DNA of 64,000 bases, from contig OX638350.1 of NCBI GenBank assembly GCA_951813325.1, positions 2,957,954 through 3,021,953 on the forward strand, in the 5' to 3' direction. Position 1 is the stretch's first letter. The number at the start of each line of letters is the position of its first letter. The position numbers were made by a program, and so were the translations under genes. Origin of the DNA: an uncultured Acidimicrobiales bacterium (GTDB lineage Bacteria > Actinomycetota > Acidimicrobiia > Acidimicrobiales > Bin134). Of this stretch, positions 51,960-62,443 are shown piece after piece. The notes under the pieces are model-generated. The model saw only the letters and a list, made by a program, of their open reading frames with translations. It searched no databases and was not told where the DNA came from.

Positions 51960-54584
51960 ATGGGGAGAATCAAGGTGAACCAGCGAGGAAGAGGAGCGCG
52001 ACCGGTGGCAGCGGCTGGAGCGACCGTCGCCTTTTTGGCCGGGATGCTGGCCTTCGCCGGGACAGGGACAGCGTCGGCCCAGGAACCCGTTTTGATCCAA
52101 GCCGAGGTGACCACTCAACAAGACGCAACCACCGCAGAAGAGGCGAGTTGCGAAACCAATGAGCTGGGCATGTTGGACACCACCCCTGGCAGTGTGCTGG
52201 AGGCGAGCGGTCGCTGGACCACCGAAGACTGCGATTCGCGTTTTCGGAGCGACAGCGACGCCCACACATACCGATTCGAAATTGCCGAGACGGGGCGCAT
52301 CAGGATCGATGTGATCTCATCGGGCCGCGATTCTTATATGTATCTGCTCGACGAGGACGGCAACCGGATTTCCGAAAACGATGACGGCGGAGCAGGGGCT
52401 CTCAGCGCACGCATTGAAAGAGAGCTCCAAGCGGGCGTCTATCAGATCGAGGCCACCACAACCGCAGGCCGAGTCCGGGGGCCAGCCGACTTCGAGGTTG
52501 TCGTCACCCAAGTAGCCGGCTGCGATCCCAAGCATCTCGGCGCGTTGAGCCCAGGTCAAGACCTGGAGGCGACGGGCTTTTGGACCCTCGAGTCCTGCCA
52601 GTCGGTCTTCCTCACCGGTCACCCCTCCCATTACTTCACCTTCAGCCTGCCCCAAGGCGCAAGGGTGCGCGTCGACCTCAAGTCGAAGATAGGCGACCCG
52701 GTACTCATTGTCGCCCCTGCCGTCGCCCTGAGGTCGGTTGTCCCCGGCCAGGTCGCCCACAACGATGACGCCGGCGGCACCCGCGACTCCCGCATCGAGC
52801 AGTATCTCCCGCCGGATGTCTACGGGATCGAGGCGACCACCTTCAGGGACAGAGACCTTCTGAGTCCTCTGATCGATTTCACCCTGACTCTCACCATTGT
52901 GGAAGAAGAGGGGCATCTGCGGAGCCCCCTGCTGAAAATCGAGGAAATCGACATACCCACCGAGGTCGTGGCCGGTGATCCCCTCCCCGTGAACTACCGC
53001 ATCGGCAATCTGGGCGGCGACGAGTTCCCTGACGATGGCGGTTACGCCATTGCCTATACAATCGGTCCCCGCGTGTTCGACCGCATCGGCCCGCTGTTGT
53101 CTGCACTCTGGCCGGCCGGCGTCGCCTATCACACCGGTGAGGGGACGGCCAGTGCCACCAGCACGGCTGCCTCGGCAGTGACACCGTTATCCGTGGCATT
53201 CAACAGTGCCGGCCCAAACTGGTTGTTCACCGCCGTCATCGCATTCGACGGCAATGAGGAGGAGATCGGCTTCCACGGCTTGTGGCACGACTTGTTGGTG
53301 CTGAGCGGCGCAACCTATGACCCCGTTGTGGTGGAGGTTGACGGCGTGGCCTATTCCGTTTCGGCCACTGCTGACCGCGAAGGAGAAGTGACTGCCGCGG
53401 TTATCTCTGTCGCCGACCCCGATGCGGAAGTCGATGCGGCTACCCGGGAGAAGGCTCAATACGCAGCCGGTGTTCGCACCCAGCTGATGAACGGCATCTT
53501 CAACCGGCCGGCGCTTGCGGACCTGTCCGAGTCAGCGGAGCCGGTCGAGGTCGATGTGACCGGCCCCGCTTCAAGCTCCCTGCTGGCCGCGTTCGCGGCG
53601 GGCCTCTCGACCGCGGTAGGCGGATCGGGTCTTGGCGACTCGGTGGCCGACCGCGAGGCGATCAGCCCGGTGGCCGTCGAAGATCTGGTGCTCACCTTGG
53701 GGGCCTTGTCCTCGGGGGAGTACGCCTCCATAGCTGCGTCGTGGCGTGCCCTGTTGGAGAGCTTCGAGAGCGGCGGGGCGTTGTCGTTCGAACAAGCAGC
53801 AGCAGTGCAGTCTCAGCTGGCCTACGCCGAAAGCGTCATCGCTCCCGCGGTGGCCGCGGGCGAGATCGTAGCCGCCGCCCGAGCCGCTGAACAGGGCTGG
53901 GATGATCCTGAAGTCCAGATGATGCTGTCCGGGCAGCCAGATTGCCAGACCGGCGACGATCCCCTGAACGACCCACTGGCATTCGCGGGCATCGAAGACG
54001 CCGACGCTCTGAAAGAACTGGACACCGAGTTGAGGGCCGCCCTGGTTGTCTACCGCGCTTCGGTCGACGGCGTGCTCTGCGCGATAAAGAACGTCGATGC
54101 CGCCAACTTCCGATTCCTCGAGCGCCTGGGCCTTGACCAAAGCGAGCCGCTCTACCTGTTGGTCGAACCCGAGTCGCTTCCCGACCCGGAACTCGAGGAG
54201 CAAGAGGCTCCGACACACCGTTTGCGTGTCTTGGCCCGACTGGGCGGAGACGGGCGCATCGAGCACGGTGTGGAGCTCTTCGGCGGCGCCCAGATCTTGC
54301 CCGAGAGGCGCTTTTTGCCTGCGGACACACGGGCCGGCACGTGGTACGCCACCCAAGACGTCGACTTGGACGGCAACTCCCTCGGCCAGATCCGCGCCCG
54401 CCGCCTGGCCGACGGCCGAGTCGAGCTGGGCTTCCGCGACGCCGACGGCGAGGTCATCGCCCCCGATTTCGCCTTCCTCCCCGCCGACCTCGACGCCGGT
54501 GTCTGGTATCGAAGCAGCTTGGTCGAAGTTCCGTTTCCCGCCACGGCCGACGAAGAAACTGGCCCGACAGATGCGAATGGGTAA
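51960..54584 (+). CDS. Secreted protein with two PPC-type beta domains
   Basis: About 874 residues. Signal peptide [20 protein letters not shown] cut near ASA-QE. Two pre-peptidase C-terminal-like domains ([40 protein letters not shown]; and [40 protein letters not shown]) precede a CARDB-like segment and a long Ala-rich helical region. The C-terminus has two short repeats ([19 protein letters not shown] and [20 protein letters not shown]). No protease domain. GTG at 51975, with GGGGAG before it, is a possible alternative start. Confidence 0.75.
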   Translation: MGRIKVNQRGRGARPVAAAGATVAFLAGMLAFAGTGTASAQEPVLIQAEVTTQQDATTAEEASCETNELGMLDTTPGSVLEASGRWTTEDCDSRFRSDSDAHTYRFEIAETGRIRIDVISSGRDSYMYLLDEDGNRISENDDGGAGALSARIERELQAGVYQIEATTTAGRVRGPADFEVVVTQVAGCDPKHLGALSPGQDLEATGFWTLESCQSVFLTGHPSHYFTFSLPQGARVRVDLKSKIGDPVLIVAPAVALRSVVPGQVAHNDDAGGTRDSRIEQYLPPDVYGIEATTFRDRDLLSPLIDFTLTLTIVEEEGHLRSPLLKIEEIDIPTEVVAGDPLPVNYRIGNLGGDEFPDDGGYAIAYTIGPRVFDRIGPLLSALWPAGVAYHTGEGTASATSTAASAVTPLSVAFNSAGPNWLFTAVIAFDGNEEEIGFHGLWHDLLVLSGATYDPVVVEVDGVAYSVSATADREGEVTAAVISVADPDAEVDAATREKAQYAAGVRTQLMNGIFNRPALADLSESAEPVEVDVTGPASSSLLAAFAAGLSTAVGGSGLGDSVADREAISPVAVEDLVLTLGALSSGEYASIAASWRALLESFESGGALSFEQAAAVQSQLAYAESVIAPAVAAGEIVAAARAAEQGWDDPEVQMMLSGQPDCQTGDDPLNDPLAFAGIEDADALKELDTELRAALVVYRASVDGVLCAIKNVDAANFRFLERLGLDQSEPLYLLVEPESLPDPELEEQEAPTHRLRVLARLGGDGRIEHGVELFGGAQILPERRFLPADTRAGTWYATQDVDLDGNSLGQIRARRLADGRVELGFRDADGEVIAPDFAFLPADLDAGVWYRSSLVEVPFPATADEETGPTDANG

Positions 54585-54699
54585 CCCTGGACAGCCCCGA
54601 GCAACATCCATGGAGACTCTCCATGGGACCGAACACGCGGTTGGCGGGTAGGCTCGGCGGCCTACCGCGGAATACACCAGAGTCCATAGGGGGATATCG

Positions 54700-56736
54700 A
54701 TGGCTGTCGCACCGGAGAAGATCCGCAACGTCGCGCTGGTGGGGTCGCAGGGATCGGGGAAGACGACGCTGGCCGAGGCGCTGCTGTACCGGGCCGGCGT
54801 CATCGAGCGCACCGGCCGGGTGGAAGACGGCACCTCGGTGTGCGACTTCAGCCCCGAGGAGAGAGCCGCTTCCCACAGCCAGTCGCTGGCACTGGCCAGC
54901 TTCGAGTGGAACGGACACAAGATCAACCTTCTCGACACCCCCGGCGCCCCCGACTACGCCGGCGAGCTGCACGCCGGTCTCCAAGTAGCCGACCTCTTGG
55001 TGTTCGTCATCGACGCCTCCAGCGGCGTGGATCACCGGGCCATCGCCATTTGGCGCCAGGCGGCCGACGCCGGGCTTCCCCGCATCGTGTTCGTCAACAA
55101 GCTCGATCGGGAACACGCCAGCTTCGAGAGCGTTCTCTCCGAGTTGCAGGACGCCTTCGGCACCGGCGTCGCCCCGTTGGAATTGCCCATCGGCGCCGGT
55201 CCGAGCTTTCACGGCATTGCCGATCTGCTCACCGACAAGGCCTACATCTACGACAGCGGGTCGGCGGAAGAAGCCGAGGTGCCCGCTGAGATGGAAGACC
55301 AGGAGGCCGAGGTCCACGAGCAGTTGGTCGAGGGCATCGTGGTGGCCGACGACGACCTGCTGGAGCAATACCTGGACGGCAATGTCCCCAGCCCCGCCGA
55401 GCTGGAGGAGGTTCTCAGCCGCGGCGTGGCCGATGGTTCGGTGTTCCCCGTGGTGTGCGGCTCGGCCACCGGCCCTATCGCTGTGGACCGGCTGGCCAAC
55501 TTCCTGGTGGAGATCGGTCCTCCCCCCACCACCCGGTCCATGACCGTGACCATGAGCGACATCGATTCTGAGCCGGCCTGCGATACCGAAGGCGACCAGC
55601 TCGCTTGTGTCTTCAAAACCATCAGCGACGACTATGTGGGCCAGATTTCGCTGTTCCGGGTGCTGTCGGGCACCATCCGCCGCGATGACAACCTCACCAA
55701 CTCCACCACCGGCGACAGCGAGCGGCTGCGGGGACTGGTCAATCTCATAGGGGGCAAGCAACAGGACATCGACGCCATCTCCGCCGGGGACGTCGGCGGC
55801 GTCACCAAGCTCCAGCAGACCCGTACCGGCGACACGCTCACCAACGCCGGTCGGGCCGTCGTGCAGCTTGAGCCCTGGCCAGAGCCGGTGCTGGGCTACG
55901 GGCTGGTGCCCAAGACCCGGGCCGCCGAGGACAAGCTGGGCACCGGGCTGCGGCGCCTCACCGACGAAGATCCGTCTCTGCGATTGGATCGCAGCGAAGA
56001 GACCCACCAGACCCTGCTATGGGGTCTAGGCGAAGCCCACCTGCGGCTGGCCATTGCCCGCCTCGACCGCATGGGCATCGAGGTGGAGACCGAGGATTTG
56101 CGGGTTCCCTACCGCCAGACCGTTGCCGGCAATGGCGACGCCGAGGGCAAGCACAAAAAGCAGTCCGGCGGCCACGGCCAGTTCGGCGTGGCCTATGTCC
56201 GCATCGAGCCCATGCCCCGGGGCAGCGGCTTCGAGTTTGTGGATGCCATCACCGGGGGGTCCATCCCCCGGTCGTACATCCCCGCGGTGGAAGCCGGGAT
56301 CCGCGAGGCCATGGCCGACGGAGGCGATCTGGGCTTCCCCATCGTGGACCTAAAGGCCACGGTGTACGACGGCAAGCACCACTCGGTGGACTCATCGGAG
56401 TTCAGCTTCAACATGGCTGGCAAGCTGGCCTTCAACGCCGCCTTCGCCCAGGCCAACCCGGTGGTGCTGGAACCCATGGCCAGAGTGGAGATCACCGTTG
56501 CCCCCGAGTATCAGGGTGACGTGATGGGCGACCTGTCGTCTCGCCGGGGCCAGGTGCAGGGCACCGATTCCGGACCGTGGGGCGAGCAGGTCATCCACGC
56601 CATCGTCCCTGAGGCCGAACTGGTGCGCTACGCCATCGAGCTGCGGTCGCTCACCGGCGGCCGAGCCCGATTCAAGGCCGAGCGGGTGGCCTACGAGATT
56701 CTGAGCGGAGCCCTGCCCGAGGCAGCTACGGCATAG
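54700..56736 (+). CDS. Elongation factor G-like GTPase (EF-G2 type)
   Basis: 678 residues. G1 loop VGSQGSGKTT (14-23), DTPG, NKLD and the EF-G domains II-V (GQFGVAYVRIEP, PEYQGDVMGDLSSRRGQVQG) are present. The effector region and insertions differ from canonical FusA. The actinobacterial EF-G2/FusA2 branch has poorly defined roles; ribosome-dependent GTPase activity without normal translocation is known for some members. Followed by a small unknown ORF. Confidence 0.88.
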   Translation: MAVAPEKIRNVALVGSQGSGKTTLAEALLYRAGVIERTGRVEDGTSVCDFSPEERAASHSQSLALASFEWNGHKINLLDTPGAPDYAGELHAGLQVADLLVFVIDASSGVDHRAIAIWRQAADAGLPRIVFVNKLDREHASFESVLSELQDAFGTGVAPLELPIGAGPSFHGIADLLTDKAYIYDSGSAEEAEVPAEMEDQEAEVHEQLVEGIVVADDDLLEQYLDGNVPSPAELEEVLSRGVADGSVFPVVCGSATGPIAVDRLANFLVEIGPPPTTRSMTVTMSDIDSEPACDTEGDQLACVFKTISDDYVGQISLFRVLSGTIRRDDNLTNSTTGDSERLRGLVNLIGGKQQDIDAISAGDVGGVTKLQQTRTGDTLTNAGRAVVQLEPWPEPVLGYGLVPKTRAAEDKLGTGLRRLTDEDPSLRLDRSEETHQTLLWGLGEAHLRLAIARLDRMGIEVETEDLRVPYRQTVAGNGDAEGKHKKQSGGHGQFGVAYVRIEPMPRGSGFEFVDAITGGSIPRSYIPAVEAGIREAMADGGDLGFPIVDLKATVYDGKHHSVDSSEFSFNMAGKLAFNAAFAQANPVVLEPMARVEITVAPEYQGDVMGDLSSRRGQVQGTDSGPWGEQVIHAIVPEAELVRYAIELRSLTGGRARFKAERVAYEILSGALPEAATA

Positions 56737-56753
56737 CTCGGTAAACTGGAACG

Positions 56754-57047
56754 ATGCCCCAACCGGAGGAAGCCGAGGATCTGGGGGCGAGGTCTGAGCG
56801 AGAGGGCGCTGAAACCGAGGATCTGGAGTTCCAGTGGAGTGATCCCCGGGACTACCAGCCCACGGAAGGGATCATGCGCAAAGCCGCCGGAACCTCGGCC
56901 GGTTCGGCCATCGGCGCGGCCATGGTGGCCTTGGGGGAGATCTTGGAGCCGGAGAAGACCCGGGTGGAGGTCCAGCAGGAAGACGATGAGCCTGAGCCCG
57001 ACCTTCCCTTCACTATCGACTTCGGCGACCTGCCCCCGCTGACGTAG
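56754..57047 (+). CDS. Small acidic hypothetical protein
   Basis: 97 residues, very acidic at both ends (EEAEDLGARSEREGAETEDL; EDDEPEPDLPF), with a short Gly/Ala stretch (GTSAGSAIGAAMVALGEIL) that could sit in or near a membrane. 17 bases after the EF-G2 gene, so probably cotranscribed; overlaps the end of the convergent MFS gene by 35 bases. No family recognised. Confidence 0.6.
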   Translation: MPQPEEAEDLGARSEREGAETEDLEFQWSDPRDYQPTEGIMRKAAGTSAGSAIGAAMVALGEILEPEKTRVEVQQEDDEPEPDLPFTIDFGDLPPLT

Positions 57048-58437
57048 CGGCCCAAGTGCCCGGCGACCACCGGGCGGAGAAAGCCGACAGCGATGCTATG
57101 GCCGCCGCCAGCACGAAGATGGCGAAGAAGCGCTCCGGGGAATCGCTCGAGCCCATAACCGTGACCATGATGGTGATGCCGGTGGCCGCCCCGATGTGCC
57201 CCACCATCTGCAACGACCCCGAGGCCACTCCCAGATCGGCGTCGTCCACCGAGTTGGCCACCCCGGCCACCGCCGCGGGCCTGATGGCCCCTTGGCCCAC
57301 CCCGGCCACGAAAAGCAGCACGATCACCGCGGCCAGCCATCCGGCCAAGATAGATGCCCCGGTTCCGGCCAGCGCAGCCGACATGATGATGGCGCCGGCG
57401 GTCATGACCGTCCGCCCGCCCATCCGGGATTCCAACCGCCCGGCGTACCAAGCCCCCACGCTGAATCCCACCGGCCTGGCGATGAGCGCCGCGGAGATGC
57501 GACTGACCTCGGTGATGCCGAACGCCCCCTCCAGCATGAACGGGGCCACCACGAGCGTGCCCATGTAGGCCATGTGGCCGAGGAATGTGACCAGATTGGG
57601 GATTGCAAACCCGCTCCGGTGCAGGAAATCAAGGGGGAAAAGCGGGTCGACGGTCCGGCGCTCCACGGCGGCGAACACCGCAATGGCCATGGGGCCGATC
57701 ACCAGCCCGGCCAACACCAGCGGGTGATCCCAGCCCCACTCCGGACCCCGGTTTATGGCCATGAGCACGCCGGCCACCGCCAGGCCCAAACTGAGCGCAC
57801 CGCCGACGTCGAAGCGCACCTCGGGCTTGCGGGCGGTTTCGGGCAACAGCGGAACGGCGGCCAAAAGGGCGAGCAGCGAGGGCGCCGACTGGATGTAGAA
57901 GATGGTCCGCCAGCCGAAGGCATCCACCATGAACCCGCCGAAGGCCACGCCGATGGCCGGTGACAGGGCGGTGACCGCCGACCAGTAGCCCAGGGCCACC
58001 GCCCGATCCCGTCGGGCGAACACCGTCATGATGATGGCCATCGACGCCGGGAGAGTGGCCGCCCCGATGAACTGGCCCAGGGTCCGCATCGCCACCAGCG
58101 AACCCACGCTCCACGACAGCCCGGTCAGCACCGCGAAGCCGGTGGCCAATGCATACCCCCATAGGTACAGCCTCCGGTGCCCGTAGAGGTCGCCGACTTT
58201 TCCGGCAATGGGAGTGCCCACCGCCATCGCAATCAACGGCGCCGTCTGCACCCAGCTCACGGCGCTCTCCGAGGTTCCGAGATCGGCGGCAATCTCGGGC
58301 AGCGACGCCGACAGCACCGTGATCGGGAAGCTGATCGAGGCGATGCCGGCCATGGTGAGCCCGAGCACCGCCCAGCGGTAGTTGGGCCAATCCTGGAACC
58401 GCCGGCGCCGGCCAGCCCACTGGGTCGTGGCGCTCAC
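57013..58437 (-). CDS. MFS drug/metabolite exporter (14-TM DHA2-like)
   Basis: 474 residues from GTG, which overlaps the upstream KARI-like stop (GTGA). Many membrane segments; GKVGDLYGHRRLYLWGYALA is the loop 2-3 MFS signature and PAIGVAFGGFMVDAFGWRTI the antiporter motif C region. Proton-driven export. Translational coupling to a reductoisomerase-like enzyme hints that it may export that enzyme's product. Confidence 0.88.
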   Translation of the reverse strand: MSATTQWAGRRRRFQDWPNYRWAVLGLTMAGIASISFPITVLSASLPEIAADLGTSESAVSWVQTAPLIAMAVGTPIAGKVGDLYGHRRLYLWGYALATGFAVLTGLSWSVGSLVAMRTLGQFIGAATLPASMAIIMTVFARRDRAVALGYWSAVTALSPAIGVAFGGFMVDAFGWRTIFYIQSAPSLLALLAAVPLLPETARKPEVRFDVGGALSLGLAVAGVLMAINRGPEWGWDHPLVLAGLVIGPMAIAVFAAVERRTVDPLFPLDFLHRSGFAIPNLVTFLGHMAYMGTLVVAPFMLEGAFGITEVSRISAALIARPVGFSVGAWYAGRLESRMGGRTVMTAGAIIMSAALAGTGASILAGWLAAVIVLLFVAGVGQGAIRPAAVAGVANSVDDADLGVASGSLQMVGHIGAATGITIMVTVMGSSDSPERFFAIFVLAAAIASLSAFSARWSPGTWAATSAGAGRRSR

Positions 58438-59417
58438 CCCCCGGCCGCAGGACCGGCGTTGGGGCCGAGCTTGGCTCGCAGATCGTCCTCGACGGCCTTG
58501 ATCAGCTCCCCGGCATGCTGGTCGCGCAGCTCGGCCAGTCGAGGCGCCCCGGAGGCCGACTCCGCGTCCCACTCGTCGGCGAACCGGCCCGAGGTGATGC
58601 ATTCCGCCAGCTCCCTCATGGTGGAGGTCACATCCACGTGGTCGAATCGTCCTCGCCGGGAGAGCTGGCCGTACTGGCTGGCCGGAGAGTGGTGGTCGAG
58701 CTGGGCCACGAAGCCCTCCTCCCGCAGCAGCCGGTAGTTGCGCTCCACCTCGCCGGAGAAGAACAGCTCGGTGGTGATGGCCTCCAGCGGGATGCCCAAC
58801 TCCAGCATCACCAGCACGAAATTCGTGTTCACGTGGGTCAGCACCGGCGACAGGATCTGCTCCACCGCCAGGTCCAGAACCGCTTCTTGGTGGGGGGTCA
58901 TGGCGATGGCCCCCTGGCGCAGCCCGCCGATGGCCTGGGTCACCGCCAGCATCCGCGACTGAGCGGTGCCGGTGGCGTCATGATGCACTCCGACCGCAGT
59001 GATGAAGCCAACCCCCTCCTCGTAGCAGCGCCGCACCTCGGGGCCCAGCATCCGGGGGGCGACCATGGCGATATCACCCTCGGGGGTGAACCGGTCGAAC
59101 GCCAGGGTGTAGCCGCTAGCCACGATGGTGAGCGCGTCTGGTCGGGGGGCCAGCCCCAACCTGGGGATGGAGTCGTCGGGGATCAGCACGCAGATGACGT
59201 CGGCCGTCGAGGCATCGGCAATGTCCCCGGCATCGAACCCGTCACCGATGGCCTGCTCCCGGGTCTCGTCAGCTCGCACATGCACCGACACCGAAAGCCC
59301 CGAGTCCCGAAGGTTCAGCGCCCAAGGCCTCCCCTGGTTGCCGTAGCCGACCACGGCTACTTGCTGGCCGTCCAGGGCAGCGAGATCGGCGTCTTGCTCG
59401 TAGAAGAATCCGGTCAT
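58434..59417 (-). CDS. Divergent ketol-acid reductoisomerase-like protein
   Basis: 327 residues. Rossmann loop VAVVGYGNQGRPWALNLRDS is clearly KARI-like, and LDLAVEQ keeps the Mg-binding Asp and Glu. But the catalytic-lysine segment APKGPG is APRMLGP here, and the last metal ligands lie in ITTELFFSGEVE with changed spacing, followed by HHSPASQYGQLSRRGRFD. No ilvB/ilvN or ilvD is near, and it is coupled to an exporter, so a role outside branched-chain amino acid synthesis is likely. Confidence 0.8.
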   Translation of the reverse strand: MTGFFYEQDADLAALDGQQVAVVGYGNQGRPWALNLRDSGLSVSVHVRADETREQAIGDGFDAGDIADASTADVICVLIPDDSIPRLGLAPRPDALTIVASGYTLAFDRFTPEGDIAMVAPRMLGPEVRRCYEEGVGFITAVGVHHDATGTAQSRMLAVTQAIGGLRQGAIAMTPHQEAVLDLAVEQILSPVLTHVNTNFVLVMLELGIPLEAITTELFFSGEVERNYRLLREEGFVAQLDHHSPASQYGQLSRRGRFDHVDVTSTMRELAECITSGRFADEWDAESASGAPRLAELRDQHAGELIKAVEDDLRAKLGPNAGPAAGG

Positions 59418-59470
59418 TGCCCCACTCTCTCAAATTGACAAGCGATCAGCAGAGGCGAGACGACACGTTC

Positions 59471-60742
59471 GTGGAGCATGTGCCAGTATTTACCATTATC
59501 AACTCTGCATCTTCCGCTGTGACTTTGGAGGCTCGGACGGTGATCGATCCGGCCATTTGGGCCGATCCCTATCCGTTCTACGAGAGGCTCCGCCAGGAGC
59601 ATCCGGTGTGGCTGGTGCCCGGGCTCGACTTGGCCTTTGTGGCCACCCACGAGCTCATCGTGGATGCACTCCGCCGGATCGACGACTTCTCCAACCACCT
59701 CGACGTGCTGGTGGTCACCGGCGACGATGGCAACCCCGCACTATTCCGCACCGATGACTTCGGCGAGGGCACGACCACCCTGGCCACCGCCGACCCGCCC
59801 GAGCACACCGTTCACCGCAGCGTGGTATTCCCCGAACTGGTCGCTCGCCGTATGGAGGCCATGCGGCCCGAGATCGAGGCATTCGTCGATGAGCAGCTGG
59901 CCGTTGCCCGATCACAGGGGACCCGGGTGGAGTGGGCCAACACCGTTGCCCATCCCGTGCCCGCCCGGGTCATCGGACGGCTGATCGGGCTGCCCGACGA
60001 GGACTGGCCCGACGTGATGAGGTGGGCATTGCACGGTGGGCAGCTGCTGGCCGGGATGTTCACCCTGGAGGCCATGAACTCCATTACCCAGCAGTCGATC
60101 GATGCGGGCAGCTTTTTGTTCACCAAGCTGATGGACGCCAGCAGCGATCCGGGCGACGACCTGCTCGGCGTGTGTGCCAGGGCCGTGGCCAACGGCGACT
60201 TGGATGTGGCCAATGCCATCGGCACCCTCACGGTGCTGCTCGGCGCCGGCGGCGAGTCCACCGCGTCGCTTATCGGCAATGCCGTGCGCATGCTGGCCGA
60301 AGATTCCGTCCTCCAAGAGCGGATCCGGGCCGACCACAGCCTCATCGACAACTTTCTCGAAGAGGCCGTGCGGCTGGAGTCGCCGTTCCGGGGCCACTAC
60401 CGCCAGGTAAAGCGCGACTGCGAGCTCGGTGGTGTGACCCTCAGAGCCGGCACCACCGCTTTTCTCCTGTGGTCTTCGGCCAACCGCGACCCCGCGGAGT
60501 ACGACCGGCCCGACGAGGCAGTGCTGAACCGCCGCATCCCCCGCAGCCACCTTGCCTTCGGCCGGGGCATCCACCACTGCGTGGGCGCGCCGCTGGCCCG
60601 CTTGGAGAGCTCGTGTTCCATTGAGATGCTGCTGCAAGGCACCTCTTGGTTCTCCTTGGCCGATGACGACCCGCCCCGATGGGAGAACAGCATGTTCGTC
60701 CGCCGCCACGAGCACCTCCCCCTGGACGTGACCTGGAACTAG
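59471..60742 (+). CDS. Cytochrome P450
   Basis: About 423 residues; start uncertain (GTG at 59471, or 59480 or 59522; the TTG at 59417 overlaps the divergent gene). I-helix TVLLGAGGESTASLIGNAVR, ExxR in LEEAVRLES and heme loop FGRGIHHCVGAPLARLE (Cys370). The usual acid-Thr pair is GGEST. Divergent from the KARI-like/MFS operon with a short shared promoter region, so it may belong to the same pathway. Confidence 0.9.
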   Translation: MEHVPVFTIINSASSAVTLEARTVIDPAIWADPYPFYERLRQEHPVWLVPGLDLAFVATHELIVDALRRIDDFSNHLDVLVVTGDDGNPALFRTDDFGEGTTTLATADPPEHTVHRSVVFPELVARRMEAMRPEIEAFVDEQLAVARSQGTRVEWANTVAHPVPARVIGRLIGLPDEDWPDVMRWALHGGQLLAGMFTLEAMNSITQQSIDAGSFLFTKLMDASSDPGDDLLGVCARAVANGDLDVANAIGTLTVLLGAGGESTASLIGNAVRMLAEDSVLQERIRADHSLIDNFLEEAVRLESPFRGHYRQVKRDCELGGVTLRAGTTAFLLWSSANRDPAEYDRPDEAVLNRRIPRSHLAFGRGIHHCVGAPLARLESSCSIEMLLQGTSWFSLADDDPPRWENSMFVRRHEHLPLDVTWN

Positions 60743-60794
60743 TGATCTGCCCGACAAGCAGCGAGCCAGCCGCTGGTGTCTAGGGTTGCAAGCT

Positions 60795-61565
60795 ATGAGT
60801 GATTTCTCTGGCCGGGCCGGCGGGGCGCTGGTCACCGGAGGCAGCGGAGGCATCGGCGCGGCCATCTCCGTAATGCTGGCCCAGCGGGGCAGTTCGGTGG
60901 CGTTCACCTACCGGTCGAACGCCGAGGTGGCCGAGGAGGTGGCCGCCGCGGTGCGGGCCGCCGGCGGGGACGCCCACATGGGGAACCCGGCTCTGGAGGA
61001 CGCCGAGGCGATGCAGGCATTCGCCGACGAGGCCGCCGAGCGATTGGGCGGGCTGCATACCGCGGTGAGCGCGGCCGGACCCCACGTGCCCCAGATGTAC
61101 CTGTCGCAGACCGACCCCGCCCTGTTCGCCCGTCAGATCGAGGCCGACGTGATCGGCGCGTTCAACCTGACCGCCGCCGTGCTGCCCCACCTGCGGGGCG
61201 CGGGCGGCAGCATCGTGTACGTCACCACCGCGGCCACCACCGTGTTCCCCAAGCGCGACGCCCTGTCGTCGATCCCCAAAGGCGCAGTGGAGTCGCTCAT
61301 GCGGGCCGTGGCCGTCGAAGAGGGCCGCTTCAACGTTCGGGCCAACTGCGTGGGGCCGGGAATGCTGGAGGACGGCATGGCCGCCCGGCTCATGGCCGAC
61401 GGCGATCTGGACGAGCGGGCCCTGGAGGTGGCCCGGACCAACATCCCCCTGGGCCGATTCGGCAAGGCGGTGGACATCGCCGAGGCCGCCTGCTTCCTCA
61501 CCTCCGACGCCGCCAACTACATCAGCGGCCAAAAGCTCGACATCGACGGCGCGTTCACCGTCTGA
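60795..61565 (+). CDS. SDR-family protein with altered catalytic Tyr
   Basis: 256 residues. ALVTGGSGGIGAAISVMLAQ binds cofactor, SAAGPHVPQ replaces NNAG, YVTTAATTV holds the Ser-equivalent, and DALSSIPKGAVESLM occupies the YxxxK position with Ser instead of Tyr. Full length otherwise (YISGQKLDIDGAF). Either a non-redox SDR or one with different chemistry. A 27-bp direct repeat lies over its 3' end. Confidence 0.82.
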   Translation: MSDFSGRAGGALVTGGSGGIGAAISVMLAQRGSSVAFTYRSNAEVAEEVAAAVRAAGGDAHMGNPALEDAEAMQAFADEAAERLGGLHTAVSAAGPHVPQMYLSQTDPALFARQIEADVIGAFNLTAAVLPHLRGAGGSIVYVTTAATTVFPKRDALSSIPKGAVESLMRAVAVEEGRFNVRANCVGPGMLEDGMAARLMADGDLDERALEVARTNIPLGRFGKAVDIAEAACFLTSDAANYISGQKLDIDGAFTV

Positions 61566-61608
61566 TCCTCGACCTGTCTCAACATCGACGGCGCGTTCAC
61601 CGTCTGAT
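61540..61608. repeat. 27-bp direct repeat at the end of the SDR gene
   Basis: 61540-61566 recurs exactly at 61582-61608 (offset 42). The first copy contains the last codons and stop of the SDR; the second lies just outside. A local duplication that leaves the gene intact. Confidence 0.85.
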
Positions 61609-61617
61609 ACCCAGCCC

Positions 61618-62439
61618 CTAGTCCCACTCGTCCACCGTGACCCGGTGCATGAGCCGGCGCTCGGTGTAGTCGGGGACGGCGAAGTGCTGGACTGCCCGGT
61701 TGTCCCAGAAGGCGATGGAATCAGTGGCCCAGCGGAAGCGGCACTGGAACTCGGGGGAGCGCACATGGTTCAGCAAGAACGAAAGCAGCACGCTGCTCTC
61801 GGCCTCGCTCACCCCCACCAGGCGGGAGGTGAAGTTGCTGTTGACGAACAGGGCCCGCCGACCGGTCTCGGGGTGGGCTCGAACCACCGGTCGAATCAAC
61901 TCCGGATACTGGGACTGCATGGTCTCCAAGTGCTCACGGGCCAGTCCCTCATCGATGGCCCTGGTGAGGGTATAGGTCAGGTCGTGGGCCGCCTCCAGCC
62001 CGTCGACCAGCGCCCGCATGGGTTCTGACAACTCCTCGTAGGCCTTGTACATATTGGCGAAGCAAGTGTCGCCCCCCACCTCGGGCATCGCCACCGCCCG
62101 AAGAACGGAGCCCAGCGGCGGGTTGGGCATGTAGGTGTTGTCACTGTGCCACCGGGCGGCCAGGCCCCCCACCGGAGCTACCTGGTCGAGCACCGTGATC
62201 GCCGGGTGGGTGTCCAGCTTGGGGCCGAACGGCGCCACGTTGATGGGGCCGAACCGCCGGGCGAAAGCCAGGTGCTGATCGGGGGTGATGGCCTGATCCC
62301 GGAAGAACACCACCAGGTGGTCGAGCAGTGCTCGGCGGATGGCGGCCACCACGGCGGCGTCGAGTTCTTCGCGCAGGTCCACTCCGTATATCTCAGCCCC
62401 GATGTCGGAGGTCAGCGGGCGGATATGCAGACTCGACAT
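61618..62439 (-). CDS. TauD/TfdA-family 2-oxoglutarate dioxygenase
   Basis: 273 residues from ATG at 62439. TSDIGAEIYGVDLREELD, RWHSDNTYM (H98, D100), WDNRAVQHFAVPDY (H252) and the Arg in ERRLMHR complete the Fe and 2-oxoglutarate site. Hydroxylates sulfonates, ethers or aryloxy acids, often releasing sulfite or glyoxylate. 4 bases after the MarR stop, so coupled and probably induced through it. Confidence 0.9.
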   Translation of the reverse strand: MSSLHIRPLTSDIGAEIYGVDLREELDAAVVAAIRRALLDHLVVFFRDQAITPDQHLAFARRFGPINVAPFGPKLDTHPAITVLDQVAPVGGLAARWHSDNTYMPNPPLGSVLRAVAMPEVGGDTCFANMYKAYEELSEPMRALVDGLEAAHDLTYTLTRAIDEGLAREHLETMQSQYPELIRPVVRAHPETGRRALFVNSNFTSRLVGVSEAESSVLLSFLLNHVRSPEFQCRFRWATDSIAFWDNRAVQHFAVPDYTERRLMHRVTVDEWD

Positions 62440-62443
62440 CTTG

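Noticed and set aside
51792..52265. N-terminal extension of MsrA
   Set aside because: It lies antisense to the PPC-domain protein and adds no domain; MsrA similarity begins after the ATG at 51791.
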